From contig JAGCXI010000034.1 in assembly GCA_017961365.1 (NCBI GenBank), forward strand, positions 1 to 32,680: a DNA stretch of 32,680 nt, in the 5' to 3' direction. The notes under the pieces are model-generated. The model was not told the DNA's origin. It was given only the letters and a program-made list of their open reading frames with translations, and searched no databases. Each line of letters starts with the position of its first letter. The stretch's first letter is position 1. This DNA comes from Clostridia bacterium. Lineage in GTDB: Bacteria > Bacillota > Clostridia > Christensenellales > CAG-1252. Shown piece by piece: positions 17,653 to 25,896 of the stretch. The position numbers and the translations under genes are program-made.

Positions 17653-20600
17653 TCAGCCGATCGTGAAGGTATGGTCTTGATATCCGAGGATATTAAAGAC
17701 ATTCGTTTCTTCATCACCATACGGTTTGATGCGAAGCGCAACATAGGTCTTATCGCTCGAAACGGGGATCAAGATGCCTTTATCTTTCGCGACAGACTCT
17801 TGCTTATCCATAGCCGGCGTCAGCGTCGTCAGGAGCTCTTCCAGCGTGGTGCCTTCGACATCCGCCGCATTGTAATAATAGAGCTTATAGTCAAATCCCG
17901 TCGCGCCGGACACGGGATCCACTTCGATCGCCGTCGTGCCGTCCGCCTTTCTGATATAACGCACGTCATAGCGCGTGATGAGCGGCAAGACGGTGAAAGT
18001 CGCCGCCACGCACTCATCGGAATCAAGATACCAATGCGTCCTATCCACTCTGTCGCCGGAGAGCGCGCGTACAACGACTTCGTACTCACCGGAAACGTCC
18101 ACGTTGATCTGCGCATTTCCGTTCTTCATATCCGCCGCGGAGAAGACATGCTCCACGCCGCCGATGCTGACGCCGTACTGCTTCGCCTGAAGCTCGACGC
18201 TGCTCTTGACCTTGATGACCACGACGTTTCTGCCGGGGAGGAACTCGACAGGCTCGAAATCCGCAGCGCTCAAAGCCGCGTGCTTGGTCAAGGTGGTAAT
18301 GGGGTACGTAGAGCTCAAGGAACGAATGGAGGTGAGGCCGTTATCGCCAAGGCCATAGACTTCCATCTCGATTTGATCTCCTTCTTCGCCGTAAATGAAG
18401 GGCTTGAAAGAATTATGCTCTTTCTGCGCGTAGATATAGGAATTCGAGCGCACAGTGCCGTCTTTCGAGATATATCTCACGACGACGCAGTAATTCGTAA
18501 CGTTGGTGTCGCCCGTCCAAGTGAGCTCGCCCGTCACTTCATTGCAAGCGGTCTCAGGCGTCTTGATGATCCTGATGGAGATCGCATTGCTCTCGTCGGA
18601 CTCGAACCAATACTCCGTGCCCGCCGCATTGACGGAATAATTCTTCTCACCTGCGTCATCCGGCTTCGCGACGACCGAGAAGCTATAGACATTAACGCCG
18701 TTATTCGTCTTGCCGTACAAAGTCTCCAAAGCGATCTCGCCGACGGAAACCTCCATGGGATCCGCATTCGGAAGGATGGTCACGGAAGGATCCGCCTTGG
18801 TGGTCTGTCCTGCGGAATTCTGAACGTTCGGGATGGCGGAAACGGGAAGCTTCGCCACTTCTTCAGAGCCATAGCTCAAGGAATACGCGCCCGCATTCTC
18901 CACGGAAGACCAAGTGATCTTACCGTCGGTCACCGTCGGAGTCTTCGGCGTCTCAAGCTTATAAAGCATGATCTGCGCGGAGAGATCGGAGGAGAGCACC
19001 GCCGCCTTATCCGCATCGGCCTGCAAGACGCCGCCGAGGGCGCGCACTTTGACCGTCGTGCCGGAGATCAGGATCTCGGAGGGTCTGACTTGATAAGTAT
19101 TCGCATTCGCGGACTCCGTCCTGCTGCCGAGGGACACCGCGTACTGCACAGCCTTAAAGCTGATGTCCGTACCCGTCGTGTCGATGACGCCCGCCTCCCA
19201 AGTCAGCGTATAGCCGTCCGTGGATTTATCCGTGATCGCAAGACCCGTCGGAGCGGCAAGCTTATAGAGATAATAAGGACTGGAATAGAAGCTCGAAACC
19301 TGAATATTGCCATTTCCTCTCGCCGCGACATAAAACTTATAAAGACCCGCCTCCAAGCCGCCGAAATCGGAAGTCGACGTGCCGAAGATGGAGCCATTCC
19401 TGACGAATTTATCGTCTCTGTCATAGATCACATAGCTGTAACCATTGGAATTCTCAACGGCGCTCCAAGTGATGACGCCCGCATTGCAGGACTGCACCTT
19501 CGGAGACGCAAGCTGATAGAGGAAGAACTTATTGTCCGCCGTGTCATTCAAGATAACGGTGTCGAAATCTCCTTCCACGTCGGTGACCGTAGCCGCCTTA
19601 CCTCTCTTGGAATTCTTCGCGATAAGGAGCTTATCCGCAAGATCGCTCTTGGCTTGCACTCTGATCCAATTCGTATTGGAAGCTTCGGCAGCGCCGGACG
19701 CCATCTCATAAGCAAGGTCGAAAGCGAAAGCATAGACATTACCGGTCGGCGTCGTATTCACCTCGAGATTCTTCACGGCGACGTCGCTATACGTGACTTC
19801 GACGCCATCCGCGTATTTCGGGAGATTATACGTCGCGGCGACGCGTCCCGAGACAAGCTGCTTGCCATCCTCGAAGACGGGCTCTTTGACATCTTCCGTC
19901 ACGAAAGTCACCGCGTCGATGGTCTGCAAGATGACGATACGGATGGGCTCGGAATATTCGGAGTCGGAATAAGGCGCTTTGCCATTCGACTTGACATAGA
20001 AATAATACTCGCCCGCCGCGGTCGTCGTCCAATTGAACATCGTATCCGTGAAGGTGTCATAACCGAGATCTTTCATCTCCTGTCTCGCGCTGGAAGTACG
20101 CTCTGCGTCCTTACAGACATAAACGCTATAGCTCGCAACGTCGTCGATGGGCGACCAGACGATATTCTTCGCGCTCTCATTGGAGCTCCAGGTGAGCACG
20201 GGCGCTTTGAAGAACTTCACCCTTCCGCCGTTATCCGCCATCGTCCATTCGGAGAAGCACTTGCCTTCATAACGGCTCGGCTTGACCATCACGTCGTACT
20301 CGATGTCCGGCTCGAAGCCGCCGAGAGAATTCTTCTCCGTGGTGACGATCTCCTCATGCCATACGCCGTCCGCCGTTCTGTATTTCTTATAGACTTCATA
20401 GACCGTGGCGTCACGATTCTCTTCCCAAACGATGCCGCCGTCCGCCGTGCGAACTCTTGCGATGGGGTCGAGATATGTAAAGGACTCGTGCGTCGGATCG
20501 GAATCAACGATATCCTTCGAAGGATCGCCGATCGCCGTGATCCTCACCCAGAAGGACTTATGCTCGTTCTCGTTATAATAGCCGCCCGCCGTGGGGAAGC

Positions 20601-21378
20601 CATCCTTATCTCTCTCAAAGAGAGCCACCGCAGGCTTATAAACGTACTGCGGCACTTCCACCTCTTCCGTCTTGCCTTCGAGCTCGACCAAGTACTTCGT
20701 GGCGTTCGGCACTTCGTCCCAAGTGATGAGCGCTCTCATCGTCATGGGGATCACGCCGTCGCCCTCATACGCGTCGTTATAACGGATATTCGTGGGCGCT
20801 TGCAAGATCGTGACTGTCTTTTTATTCGACCAGACACCGAAATGCTTGGCTTCCGTCACGAGCGGCTTGACGCGGAGAGACGCCTGATCGGTGTCGCCTT
20901 CGCAAACGGGCGCGAGAGACAAAGCCTCGGTATAGCCGGGGTACTCCGTGCCGTTCTGCTCGTAGACGTACTTGGTGATGCCCGAGACCGCAGCCCATCT
21001 GAAAGCGCCGTCTTCGAAGGTCACCGTGACGGGTCCGACCGCCGTAAAGGTCTCGGTCGTCGCTTCCTCGGCGTCTCTGTAGAACTTGCTATCCTCGTCC
21101 GCTTTTGCAAGCACCGAGATCTTCGCGTCCACAGCGACTTCGATGGCGTACTGCGTCTCCTGCGCCGTGTATGAAGCACCGTTGACGGTGACCTCATAAG
21201 AAGCGGCGTGCTTGACGGCATCCCAACTGATCAACTGCCCGTCATACGTGAGACTCTCGGCGTCGACCGCATCAAGCGCTTTTTTCTTGATGGAACAGCC
21301 GGCGAGAGCGCACGTGAGCACAACGAGACAGACGATCACTGCAACTATGATGATGCGTTTTGTCATTGCGTTTCTCAT
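17653..21378 (-). CDS. Large FN3-like repeat lipoprotein, first gene of the operon, 1241 aa
   Basis: Predicted surface lipoprotein. Starting at MRNAMTKRII, it has a hydrophobic core and a lipobox CALAGC (Cys28), followed by SIKKKALDAV. About ten FN3-like units follow, recognisable by W-x-x-V-x-x-A-x-x-Y patterns such as LISWDAVKHAASYEV, ALITWDEVPNATKYLV and KITWSSVENAGAYSL. A late HWYLDSDE segment matches the YLDSD signature of the repeat module in the 1689-aa lipoprotein. I chose 21378 over an in-frame start at 21447 because a perfect AGGAGG lies 6 nt upstream of 21378, and because the predicted transcription start (about 21441) makes 21447 impossible. As the promoter-proximal gene it leads the whole lipoprotein-helicase unit. 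No LPXTG motif or catalytic site was seen. A role in binding polysaccharide or host surface is plausible but not shown. Confidence 0.88.
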   Translation of the reverse strand: MRNAMTKRIIIVAVIVCLVVLTCALAGCSIKKKALDAVDAESLTYDGQLISWDAVKHAASYEVTVNGASYTAQETQYAIEVAVDAKISVLAKADEDSKFYRDAEEATTETFTAVGPVTVTFEDGAFRWAAVSGITKYVYEQNGTEYPGYTEALSLAPVCEGDTDQASLRVKPLVTEAKHFGVWSNKKTVTILQAPTNIRYNDAYEGDGVIPMTMRALITWDEVPNATKYLVELEGKTEEVEVPQYVYKPAVALFERDKDGFPTAGGYYNENEHKSFWVRITAIGDPSKDIVDSDPTHESFTYLDPIARVRTADGGIVWEENRDATVYEVYKKYRTADGVWHEEIVTTEKNSLGGFEPDIEYDVMVKPSRYEGKCFSEWTMADNGGRVKFFKAPVLTWSSNESAKNIVWSPIDDVASYSVYVCKDAERTSSARQEMKDLGYDTFTDTMFNWTTTAAGEYYFYVKSNGKAPYSDSEYSEPIRIVILQTIDAVTFVTEDVKEPVFEDGKQLVSGRVAATYNLPKYADGVEVTYSDVAVKNLEVNTTPTGNVYAFAFDLAYEMASGAAEASNTNWIRVQAKSDLADKLLIAKNSKRGKAATVTDVEGDFDTVILNDTADNKFFLYQLASPKVQSCNAGVITWSAVENSNGYSYVIYDRDDKFVRNGSIFGTSTSDFGGLEAGLYKFYVAARGNGNIQVSSFYSSPYYLYKLAAPTGLAITDKSTDGYTLTWEAGVIDTTGTDISFKAVQYAVSLGSRTESANANTYQVRPSEILISGTTVKVRALGGVLQADADKAAVLSSDLSAQIMLYKLETPKTPTVTDGKITWSSVENAGAYSLSYGSEEVAKLPVSAIPNVQNSAGQTTKADPSVTILPNADPMEVSVGEIALETLYGKTNNGVNVYSFSVVAKPDDAGEKNYSVNAAGTEYWFESDESNAISIRIIKTPETACNEVTGELTWTGDTNVTNYCVVVRYISKDGTVRSNSYIYAQKEHNSFKPFIYGEEGDQIEMEVYGLGDNGLTSIRSLSSTYPITTLTKHAALSAADFEPVEFLPGRNVVVIKVKSSVELQAKQYGVSIGGVEHVFSAADMKNGNAQINVDVSGEYEVVVRALSGDRVDRTHWYLDSDECVAATFTVLPLITRYDVRYIRKADGTTAIEVDPVSGATGFDYKLYYYNAADVEGTTLEELLTTLTPAMDKQESVAKDKGILIPVSSDKTYVALRIKPYGDEETNVFNILGYQDHTFTIG

Positions 21379-21384
21379 GTGAAT

Positions 21385-21390
21385 CCTCCT
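21385..21390 (-). promoter_or_regulatory. Shine-Dalgarno site fixing the first lipoprotein start
   Basis: AGGAGG on the minus strand, 6 nt before the ATG at 21378. It is the strongest ribosome site in the operon and decides between this start and the in-frame upstream one. Confidence 0.8.
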
Positions 21391-21448
21391 CTTTATTTTG
21401 AAGAACGGCGCGGCGAACGAAACTGTATTTTCTCCACGCCTTATCACG

Positions 21449-21477
21449 ATTATAGCATTGTCGTGAGTTATTTACAA
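21449..21477 (-). promoter_or_regulatory. Sigma-A-type promoter of the lipoprotein-helicase operon
   Basis: On the minus strand, -35 TTGTAA and -10 TATAAT are separated by exactly 17 nt, with an extended TGC before the -10. The predicted transcription start is near 21441, giving a leader of about 60 nt that ends in a strong AGGAGG site. It is a near-consensus housekeeping promoter. No other obvious promoter was seen in the short gaps downstream, which supports one long transcript. Confidence 0.8.
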
Positions 21478-21751
21478 CTGTTTTTGTCTAAAAAATCATG
21501 CATAGGAGAGGAAAAACTTTTCTTTTTTTTCTTCCCGCCGATCACAAGCCATATCGACATGCCTCACTCGCCGCGCGGCACTCGGCTATATATAATATAT
21601 AAAACGAATAAAATGGCGGTTCGCATCCAAAGAAAAAACAGCCGTTTCGTCACCTGCTATTGACCATATGAAAAGCCGGAAAACGCCCGTATTTCCCCAT
21701 CTTTTCGGCAATATTCGACCGTCTTGCGGCGGAGAAAAATGCGACAATTTC

Positions 21752-21764
21752 AACAATAATTGTT
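21752..21764. promoter_or_regulatory. Candidate operator, inverted repeat 1
   Basis: A perfect palindrome AACAAT-A-ATTGTT lies directly beside a second inverted repeat. Its size and symmetry fit a dimeric transcription-factor site. It lies about 120 nt upstream of the plus-strand -35 element. Which regulator would bind is unknown, because no regulator gene is in the window. Confidence 0.5.
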
Positions 21765-21781
21765 ATATGTATTTTACATAT
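21765..21781. promoter_or_regulatory. Candidate operator, inverted repeat 2
   Basis: A perfect 7-bp inverted repeat ATATGTA-TTT-TACATAT immediately follows repeat 1. It also overlaps the spacer of a weak potential minus-strand promoter (TTGCTT, 21791-21786; 18 nt; TATAAC, 21767-21762). A protein bound here could repress that promoter or activate the plus-strand operon. Confidence 0.5.
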
Positions 21782-21872
21782 CAAAAAGCAAATCATCGGA
21801 GCGATTTCCCGAGGAGCTCCCTCCTCTTTTATATTAGAAGACGCCGAAAAGCGAAATGAGAAAAATATCTGC

Positions 21873-21901
21873 TTGTCTCACGTTCGCGCGTGTGCTACAA
21901 T
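21873..21901 (+). promoter_or_regulatory. Promoter of the GH125-rhaBAD operon
   Basis: TTGTCT and TACAAT are spaced 17 nt apart, with an extended -10 TGC. The predicted transcription start is near 21908, giving a leader of about 36 nt to the ATG at 21944. The -10 lies inside an upstream in-frame extension of the first gene, which argues against the earlier start codon. Confidence 0.7.
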
Positions 21902-21943
21902 GATACTTGGCGCGGAGCACGATCTCCGCCGAGTGAGGCGACC

Positions 21944-23287
21944 ATGAAAGAATACATTACGAAAGGACAAAACGAAAAACTCAGTTCCCTCGACGCAGAG
22001 ATGAATAAGGAAGCTTTCCGCGATCTCGAAGAGGCGCTTTTACCCAAGCTCCGAGCGATCCCCGACGACGAGACGAGAAGAGTCTTCGAACAATGCTTTT
22101 TCAATACTCTCCGCACGACCGCTTTCTTCGAAGAAGACGGCAGCGTCTTCCTTCTGACGGGAGACATCCCCGCGATGTGGCTCAGGGACTCCGCCGCGCA
22201 GGTGATGCAATATCTTTTCTTTGCAGAGCGCTGCGAGAGCGTACGCCGCCTCGTCAAAGGACTTTTCAAAAAACAGATCTCTTTCATTTTGAAAGACCCC
22301 TATGCCAACGCATTCAACCGCACGGCGAACGGCAATGGGCATATCAACGATCTGCCTCTCCCCTTGCCCGAAGTCTGGGAGCGGAAATTCGAGCTGGATT
22401 CCCTCTGTTATCCCTTCTTCCTCGCTTGTAAATATTTCGAGAAAACGGGCGATATCACGATCTTCGAAGGGGATTTCAAGGCGGGCTTCGACACGGCGAT
22501 CCGCATCTTCAAGATCGAGCAACGCCACGCCGCGCTTTCGGATTATTATCACGACAGCGAATATCCGCCGAAACACGAGAAATTCGTGGGACGCGGCGGG
22601 AAAGTCCTCGAAAACGGGCTGGTTTGGTCCGGCTATCGTCCGAGTGACGACTGCTGCACGTACGGCTATTATATCCCCGGGAATATGTTTATCGTATCTG
22701 TGCTTTGCAAGCTCAAGAAGGTCTTTGACCTTCTCGGAGACGAAAAACGCGCCGCCGACTGTCTCTCCCTTTCGGAAGAGATCCGCCGCGCGCTCGACGC
22801 TTGCGCCGTGACGACGAGAGAGGGCAAAGCGATCTATGCCCTCGAAACGGACGGGCTCGGACATTACAACCTTATGGACGACGCGAACCTGCCGAACCTG
22901 CTTTCCCTGCCCTATATCGAATATCCTTATCTGGACGAAAAGGTCTATCGGCAGACCCGTGACTTCATTTTAAGCAAGAAAAATCCCTATTTCTTCGAAG
23001 GAAAGGCTATCTCCGGCATCGGCAGTCCGCATACCCCCGAAGGATACGTTTGGCCGCTTTCCCTCATCACGGAAGCTCTGACCTCGGAAGACTCGAAGCG
23101 CATTCGGGAGATCGTGGACATGCTCGTCCGCTCGACAGGCGGCACGGGCTATATGCATGAAGGCGTGCAGAAAGACGACGACACCGTCTTTACGCGTCCT
23201 TGGTTCGCTTGGGCGAATTCCCTTTTCTCCCAAATGGTCTTGACGAAATTCGATCTCCTTTTCCCCTGCGGGGAGGATCAAGAATGA
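21944..23287 (+). CDS. GH125-family exo-alpha-mannosidase (metal-independent type)
   Basis: A 447-aa protein matching glycoside hydrolase family 125 by its signature blocks: TGDIPAMWLRDSAAQV (about 72-88), YPFFLACKYFEKTGD, RPSDDCCTYGYYIPGNMF (about 232-249), GSPHTPEGYVWPLSL (about 360) and TRPWFAWANSLF (about 420). Family members are inverting exo-alpha-1,6-mannosidases. By analogy with the characterised clostridial enzyme, the acid is D235 or D236 and the base E406 (in YMHEGV), with similar spacing. There is no signal peptide, so it should act in the cytoplasm on imported mannosyl oligosaccharides. The start at 21944 has a GAGG site 5 nt upstream; an in-frame start at 21890 lies over the promoter and is rejected. 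Its stop overlaps the rhaB start (ATGA), so the two are translationally coupled. Pairing with rhamnose genes is unexpected. Confidence 0.88.
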   Translation: MKEYITKGQNEKLSSLDAEMNKEAFRDLEEALLPKLRAIPDDETRRVFEQCFFNTLRTTAFFEEDGSVFLLTGDIPAMWLRDSAAQVMQYLFFAERCESVRRLVKGLFKKQISFILKDPYANAFNRTANGNGHINDLPLPLPEVWERKFELDSLCYPFFLACKYFEKTGDITIFEGDFKAGFDTAIRIFKIEQRHAALSDYYHDSEYPPKHEKFVGRGGKVLENGLVWSGYRPSDDCCTYGYYIPGNMFIVSVLCKLKKVFDLLGDEKRAADCLSLSEEIRRALDACAVTTREGKAIYALETDGLGHYNLMDDANLPNLLSLPYIEYPYLDEKVYRQTRDFILSKKNPYFFEGKAISGIGSPHTPEGYVWPLSLITEALTSEDSKRIREIVDMLVRSTGGTGYMHEGVQKDDDTVFTRPWFAWANSLFSQMVLTKFDLLFPCGEDQE

Positions 23288-24654
23288 GCCGTTATCTCGC
23301 CGTGGATATCGGCGCCTCGTCGGGCAGACATATCGTCGCTTCCCTCGAGGGGGGACGCCTCGTCATGCGAGAGGTTTATCGCTTCCCCAACGGCGCGAAA
23401 GAGAAGAACGGAAGCCTCGTTTGGGACGCGGACGCGCTCTTTGAAGAGATCCTTACGGGACTGAAACGCGCCGATGAAGCGGGACTCCGTCCCGACTATG
23501 TCGGGATCGACACTTGGGCGGTGGATTACGCCCTTTTGGACGAGAAGGGCGAGCGCATCGGCGACGTCTTTTCTTATCGCGACAAACGCGGCGGCATCGC
23601 AGCGAAAGAAGCGCATGCGATCATTCCCTTTTCCTCTCTCTATGAAAAGACGGGGATACAATATCAGCCCTTTAATACGATTTATCAGCTTTTCGACGAT
23701 AAAAAAAGCGGAAAGCTCGAAAAAGCGCGCTCTTTTCTGATGCTTCCCGATTATTTCCATTACCGTTTGACCGGCGTGAAAAAGCAAGAATACACCAACG
23801 CCACCTCCACGGGAATGGTGAATGCAAAGAGCCATCTTTGGGACGAAGGGATCCTCTCCTCCCTCGGCTTCGACCCCGCCCTTTTTGGCGAACTTTCGGC
23901 GCCGGGGAGCATCGTGGGCGGCTTCAAAGAGGATATCAAAGAGCGTCTCGGCTATGACGCGACGGTCATCCTGCCTGCGACGCACGACACGGCGAGCGCC
24001 GTGCTTGCCGCGCCCATCCGAGGCAAAGCGCCTTACATTTCTTCCGGCACTTGGTCTCTCCTCGGCATCGAATCCTCGAGCGCGCATACCGACGAAAAGG
24101 CGCGTCTTTACAATTATTCCAACGAAGGAAGCCTCGAGAAAACCTTTCGATTCCAGAAGAACATTATGGGGCTTTGGATGATCCAAAACGTCAGGAAAGA
24201 GCTCAAAGAAGCTTATAGCTTCGCGGAGCTCGCCGCCCTTGCGAAAGAAAATCCGACGGACGCCGTCATCGACGTGAACGACGAAAGATATCTCGCGCCG
24301 AAAAGCATGATTGCGGCGATCGAAGAAGAGATCGGAAAAAGATCCGTCGGCGAGATCGCCTATTGCATCTTCAACAGTCTTGCGTTATCCTATAAAAAGG
24401 CGATCGACGAGCTGGAAAGCATGACGGGAGAAAAATGCGACCGTCTGCATATCATCGGCGGCGGCAGTCAAAACGCGCTTCTGAATAAACTCACCGCGGA
24501 GAAGACGGGGAAAACCATCGTCCTCGGCCCCACGGAATGTACGGCGATCGGAAACGTCGTCGCGCAGATGCTCGGCACGGGTGAGATCAAGAGCCTCGCC
24601 GAAGCAAGAAACATCATTGGGAAATCTTTTGAAATAAAGGAGATCAAACTATGA
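23284..24654 (+). CDS. rhaB: Rhamnulokinase
   Basis: A 456-aa cytoplasmic FGGY-family sugar kinase that phosphorylates L-rhamnulose to L-rhamnulose 1-phosphate with ATP. The N-terminal phosphate-binding DIGASSGR is at residues 8-15. The rhamnulokinase-type GIDTWAVDYALLD follows near residue 80, then TNATSTGMVNA, the HDTASAV block, SSGTWSLLG, and the C-terminal adenosine motif GGGSQNALLNKL (about 390). The length is slightly short of the usual 460-490 aa but all blocks are present. The start at MSRYLAVDIG was chosen over an in-frame upstream one because it has GGGAGGA 6 nt before it and overlaps the GH125 stop by 4 nt. It in turn overlaps rhaA by 4 nt. This is the second of four genes in a tightly coupled operon. 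Confidence 0.95.
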   Translation: MSRYLAVDIGASSGRHIVASLEGGRLVMREVYRFPNGAKEKNGSLVWDADALFEEILTGLKRADEAGLRPDYVGIDTWAVDYALLDEKGERIGDVFSYRDKRGGIAAKEAHAIIPFSSLYEKTGIQYQPFNTIYQLFDDKKSGKLEKARSFLMLPDYFHYRLTGVKKQEYTNATSTGMVNAKSHLWDEGILSSLGFDPALFGELSAPGSIVGGFKEDIKERLGYDATVILPATHDTASAVLAAPIRGKAPYISSGTWSLLGIESSSAHTDEKARLYNYSNEGSLEKTFRFQKNIMGLWMIQNVRKELKEAYSFAELAALAKENPTDAVIDVNDERYLAPKSMIAAIEEEIGKRSVGEIAYCIFNSLALSYKKAIDELESMTGEKCDRLHIIGGGSQNALLNKLTAEKTGKTIVLGPTECTAIGNVVAQMLGTGEIKSLAEARNIIGKSFEIKEIKL

Positions 24655-25895
24655 CAAGATACGAAAGTGCGAAAGAGATCTATCGATCTTTCGGCGTGGA
24701 CACGGAAAAAGCCTTGCTCCGCCTGAACGAGATCCCCATCTCCGTCCATTGCTGGCAGGGTGACGACGTGCTCGGCTTCGACGGCGCCGATTCGCTCTCG
24801 GGCGGCATCCAGACGACGGGGAATTATCTCGGGCGAGCGCGCACGCCGGAAGAGCTCTTGCAAGACATCGAAAAGGCATTCTCTTTGATGCCCGGAAAGA
24901 AGCGTCTCAACATCCACGCTTGCTATGCTTTTCTAGGGACTGACAAGGGACTTTTGGATCGTGACGCTTACAGCTATAAGCACTTTGAGCCGTGGGTGGA
25001 TTTCGCCAAAAAGATCGGCTGTGACGGCGTGGATTTTAACCCCACATTCTTCGCCCATCCGAAGATGAAAGACGGGCTTTCTCTCTCCTCTCCGGACGAA
25101 GCGACGCGCGCTTTCTGGGTGGAGCACGGCAAGCGCTCTTTGGAGATCGCCGCGGAAATGGGACGCGCTTTCGGCAAGCCTTGCCTGATGAATATATGGA
25201 TCCCCGACGGCTATAAGGACGTGCCCGCGGATCGTCTCGGCCCCCGTCTGCGTCTGAAAAAATCCTTGGACGAGATGCTGGAAAATTACGACAAAGAATG
25301 GGTGATTCCCGCCGTGGAGAGCAAAGTCTTCGGCATCGGCGTGGAGAGTTACACCGTCGGCAATAACGAATTTTATCAAAATTACGCCGCTTCGCGCGGG
25401 ATCTGCTGTCTCTTGGACAACGGGCATTATCATCCCACCGAGGTGGTCTCGGACAAGATCCCCTCTCTCCTCGCCTTCTATGACACCGTCGCGCTGCATG
25501 TCACCCGCCCCATCCGCTGGGACAGCGACCACGTGGTCTTATTCGAGGACGAGCTGAAAGAGATCGCGAAAGAGATCGTCCGCAACGACGCGACGGAAAA
25601 GGTCAAGATCGGGCTGGACTATTTCGACGCGTCGATCAACCGCATCTCGGCTTGGGTCACGGGTGAGCGCGCCATGCAAAAAGCGCTGCTTTACGCCCTC
25701 CTCCTCCCCAATGACGCGCTGAAGGCGCTCCAAGACGCGGGCGATTTCACGCAGCTTATGTACTGCCAAGAAAGAGTGAAGACCCTGCCTTTCGGCGACG
25801 TTTGGGAAGAATATCTCGCGCGCGCCGGAATGAAAGACGACTATTACACCGACGTTCTCGACTATGAGAAGAGCGTCCTCGAAAGGAGGAAATGA
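24651..25895 (+). CDS. rhaA: L-rhamnose isomerase
   Basis: A 414-aa cytoplasmic TIM-barrel aldose-ketose isomerase that converts L-rhamnose to L-rhamnulose. Diagnostic stretches are VHCWQGDDVLGFDG near residue 27, GGIQTTGNYLGRARTP, LDNGHYHPTEVVSDKI and HVTRPIRWDSDHVV. The metal ligands known from the E. coli enzyme (E234, D267, H294, D302, D304, D334) map with a constant offset of 11 to E223, D256, H283, D291, D293 and D323, so the active site looks intact. Length is normal (about 418 in E. coli). The ATG overlaps the rhaB stop (ATGA), and the Shine-Dalgarno AAGGAG lies inside the rhaB end. rhaD begins 1 nt after its stop. Confidence 0.96.
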   Translation: MTRYESAKEIYRSFGVDTEKALLRLNEIPISVHCWQGDDVLGFDGADSLSGGIQTTGNYLGRARTPEELLQDIEKAFSLMPGKKRLNIHACYAFLGTDKGLLDRDAYSYKHFEPWVDFAKKIGCDGVDFNPTFFAHPKMKDGLSLSSPDEATRAFWVEHGKRSLEIAAEMGRAFGKPCLMNIWIPDGYKDVPADRLGPRLRLKKSLDEMLENYDKEWVIPAVESKVFGIGVESYTVGNNEFYQNYAASRGICCLLDNGHYHPTEVVSDKIPSLLAFYDTVALHVTRPIRWDSDHVVLFEDELKEIAKEIVRNDATEKVKIGLDYFDASINRISAWVTGERAMQKALLYALLLPNDALKALQDAGDFTQLMYCQERVKTLPFGDVWEEYLARAGMKDDYYTDVLDYEKSVLERRK

Positions 25896-25896
25896 C

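Larger units (their letters stand above)
21478..21872. other. AT-rich divergent intergenic region
   Basis: About 395 nt between the two divergent promoters with no credible gene. It contains a pyrimidine/T-rich run near 21515-21535, an alternating TA stretch near 21588-21600, a CCGCGCGG palindrome near 21570, and the paired inverted repeats at 21752-21781. A 63-codon open frame at 21668-21859 was judged non-coding: it has no good ribosome site and no recognisable protein features. No riboswitch or tRNA pattern was recognised. Confidence 0.6.

Noticed and set aside
21379-21447. Earlier start of the first lipoprotein
   Set aside because: It would add residues before the signal peptide and begins upstream of the predicted transcription start; AGGAGG points to 21378.
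21668-21859. 63-codon plus-strand open frame in the intergenic region
   Set aside because: It covers the inverted repeats, has no convincing ribosome site and shows no protein pattern.
21890-21943. Earlier in-frame start of the GH125 gene
   Set aside because: The -10 element and predicted transcription start lie within it, so it would not be in the mRNA. The ATG at 21944 has its own GAGG site.
23200-23283. Earlier in-frame start of rhaB within the GH125 gene
   Set aside because: The FGGY kinase fold begins at MSRYLAVDIG, with a strong ribosome site and a 4-nt stop-start overlap at 23284.
23284-24654. Another FGGY kinase such as fuculokinase or xylulokinase
   Set aside because: The DIGASSGR and DTWAVDYALLD motifs and flanking rhaA and rhaD make rhamnulokinase the clear choice.
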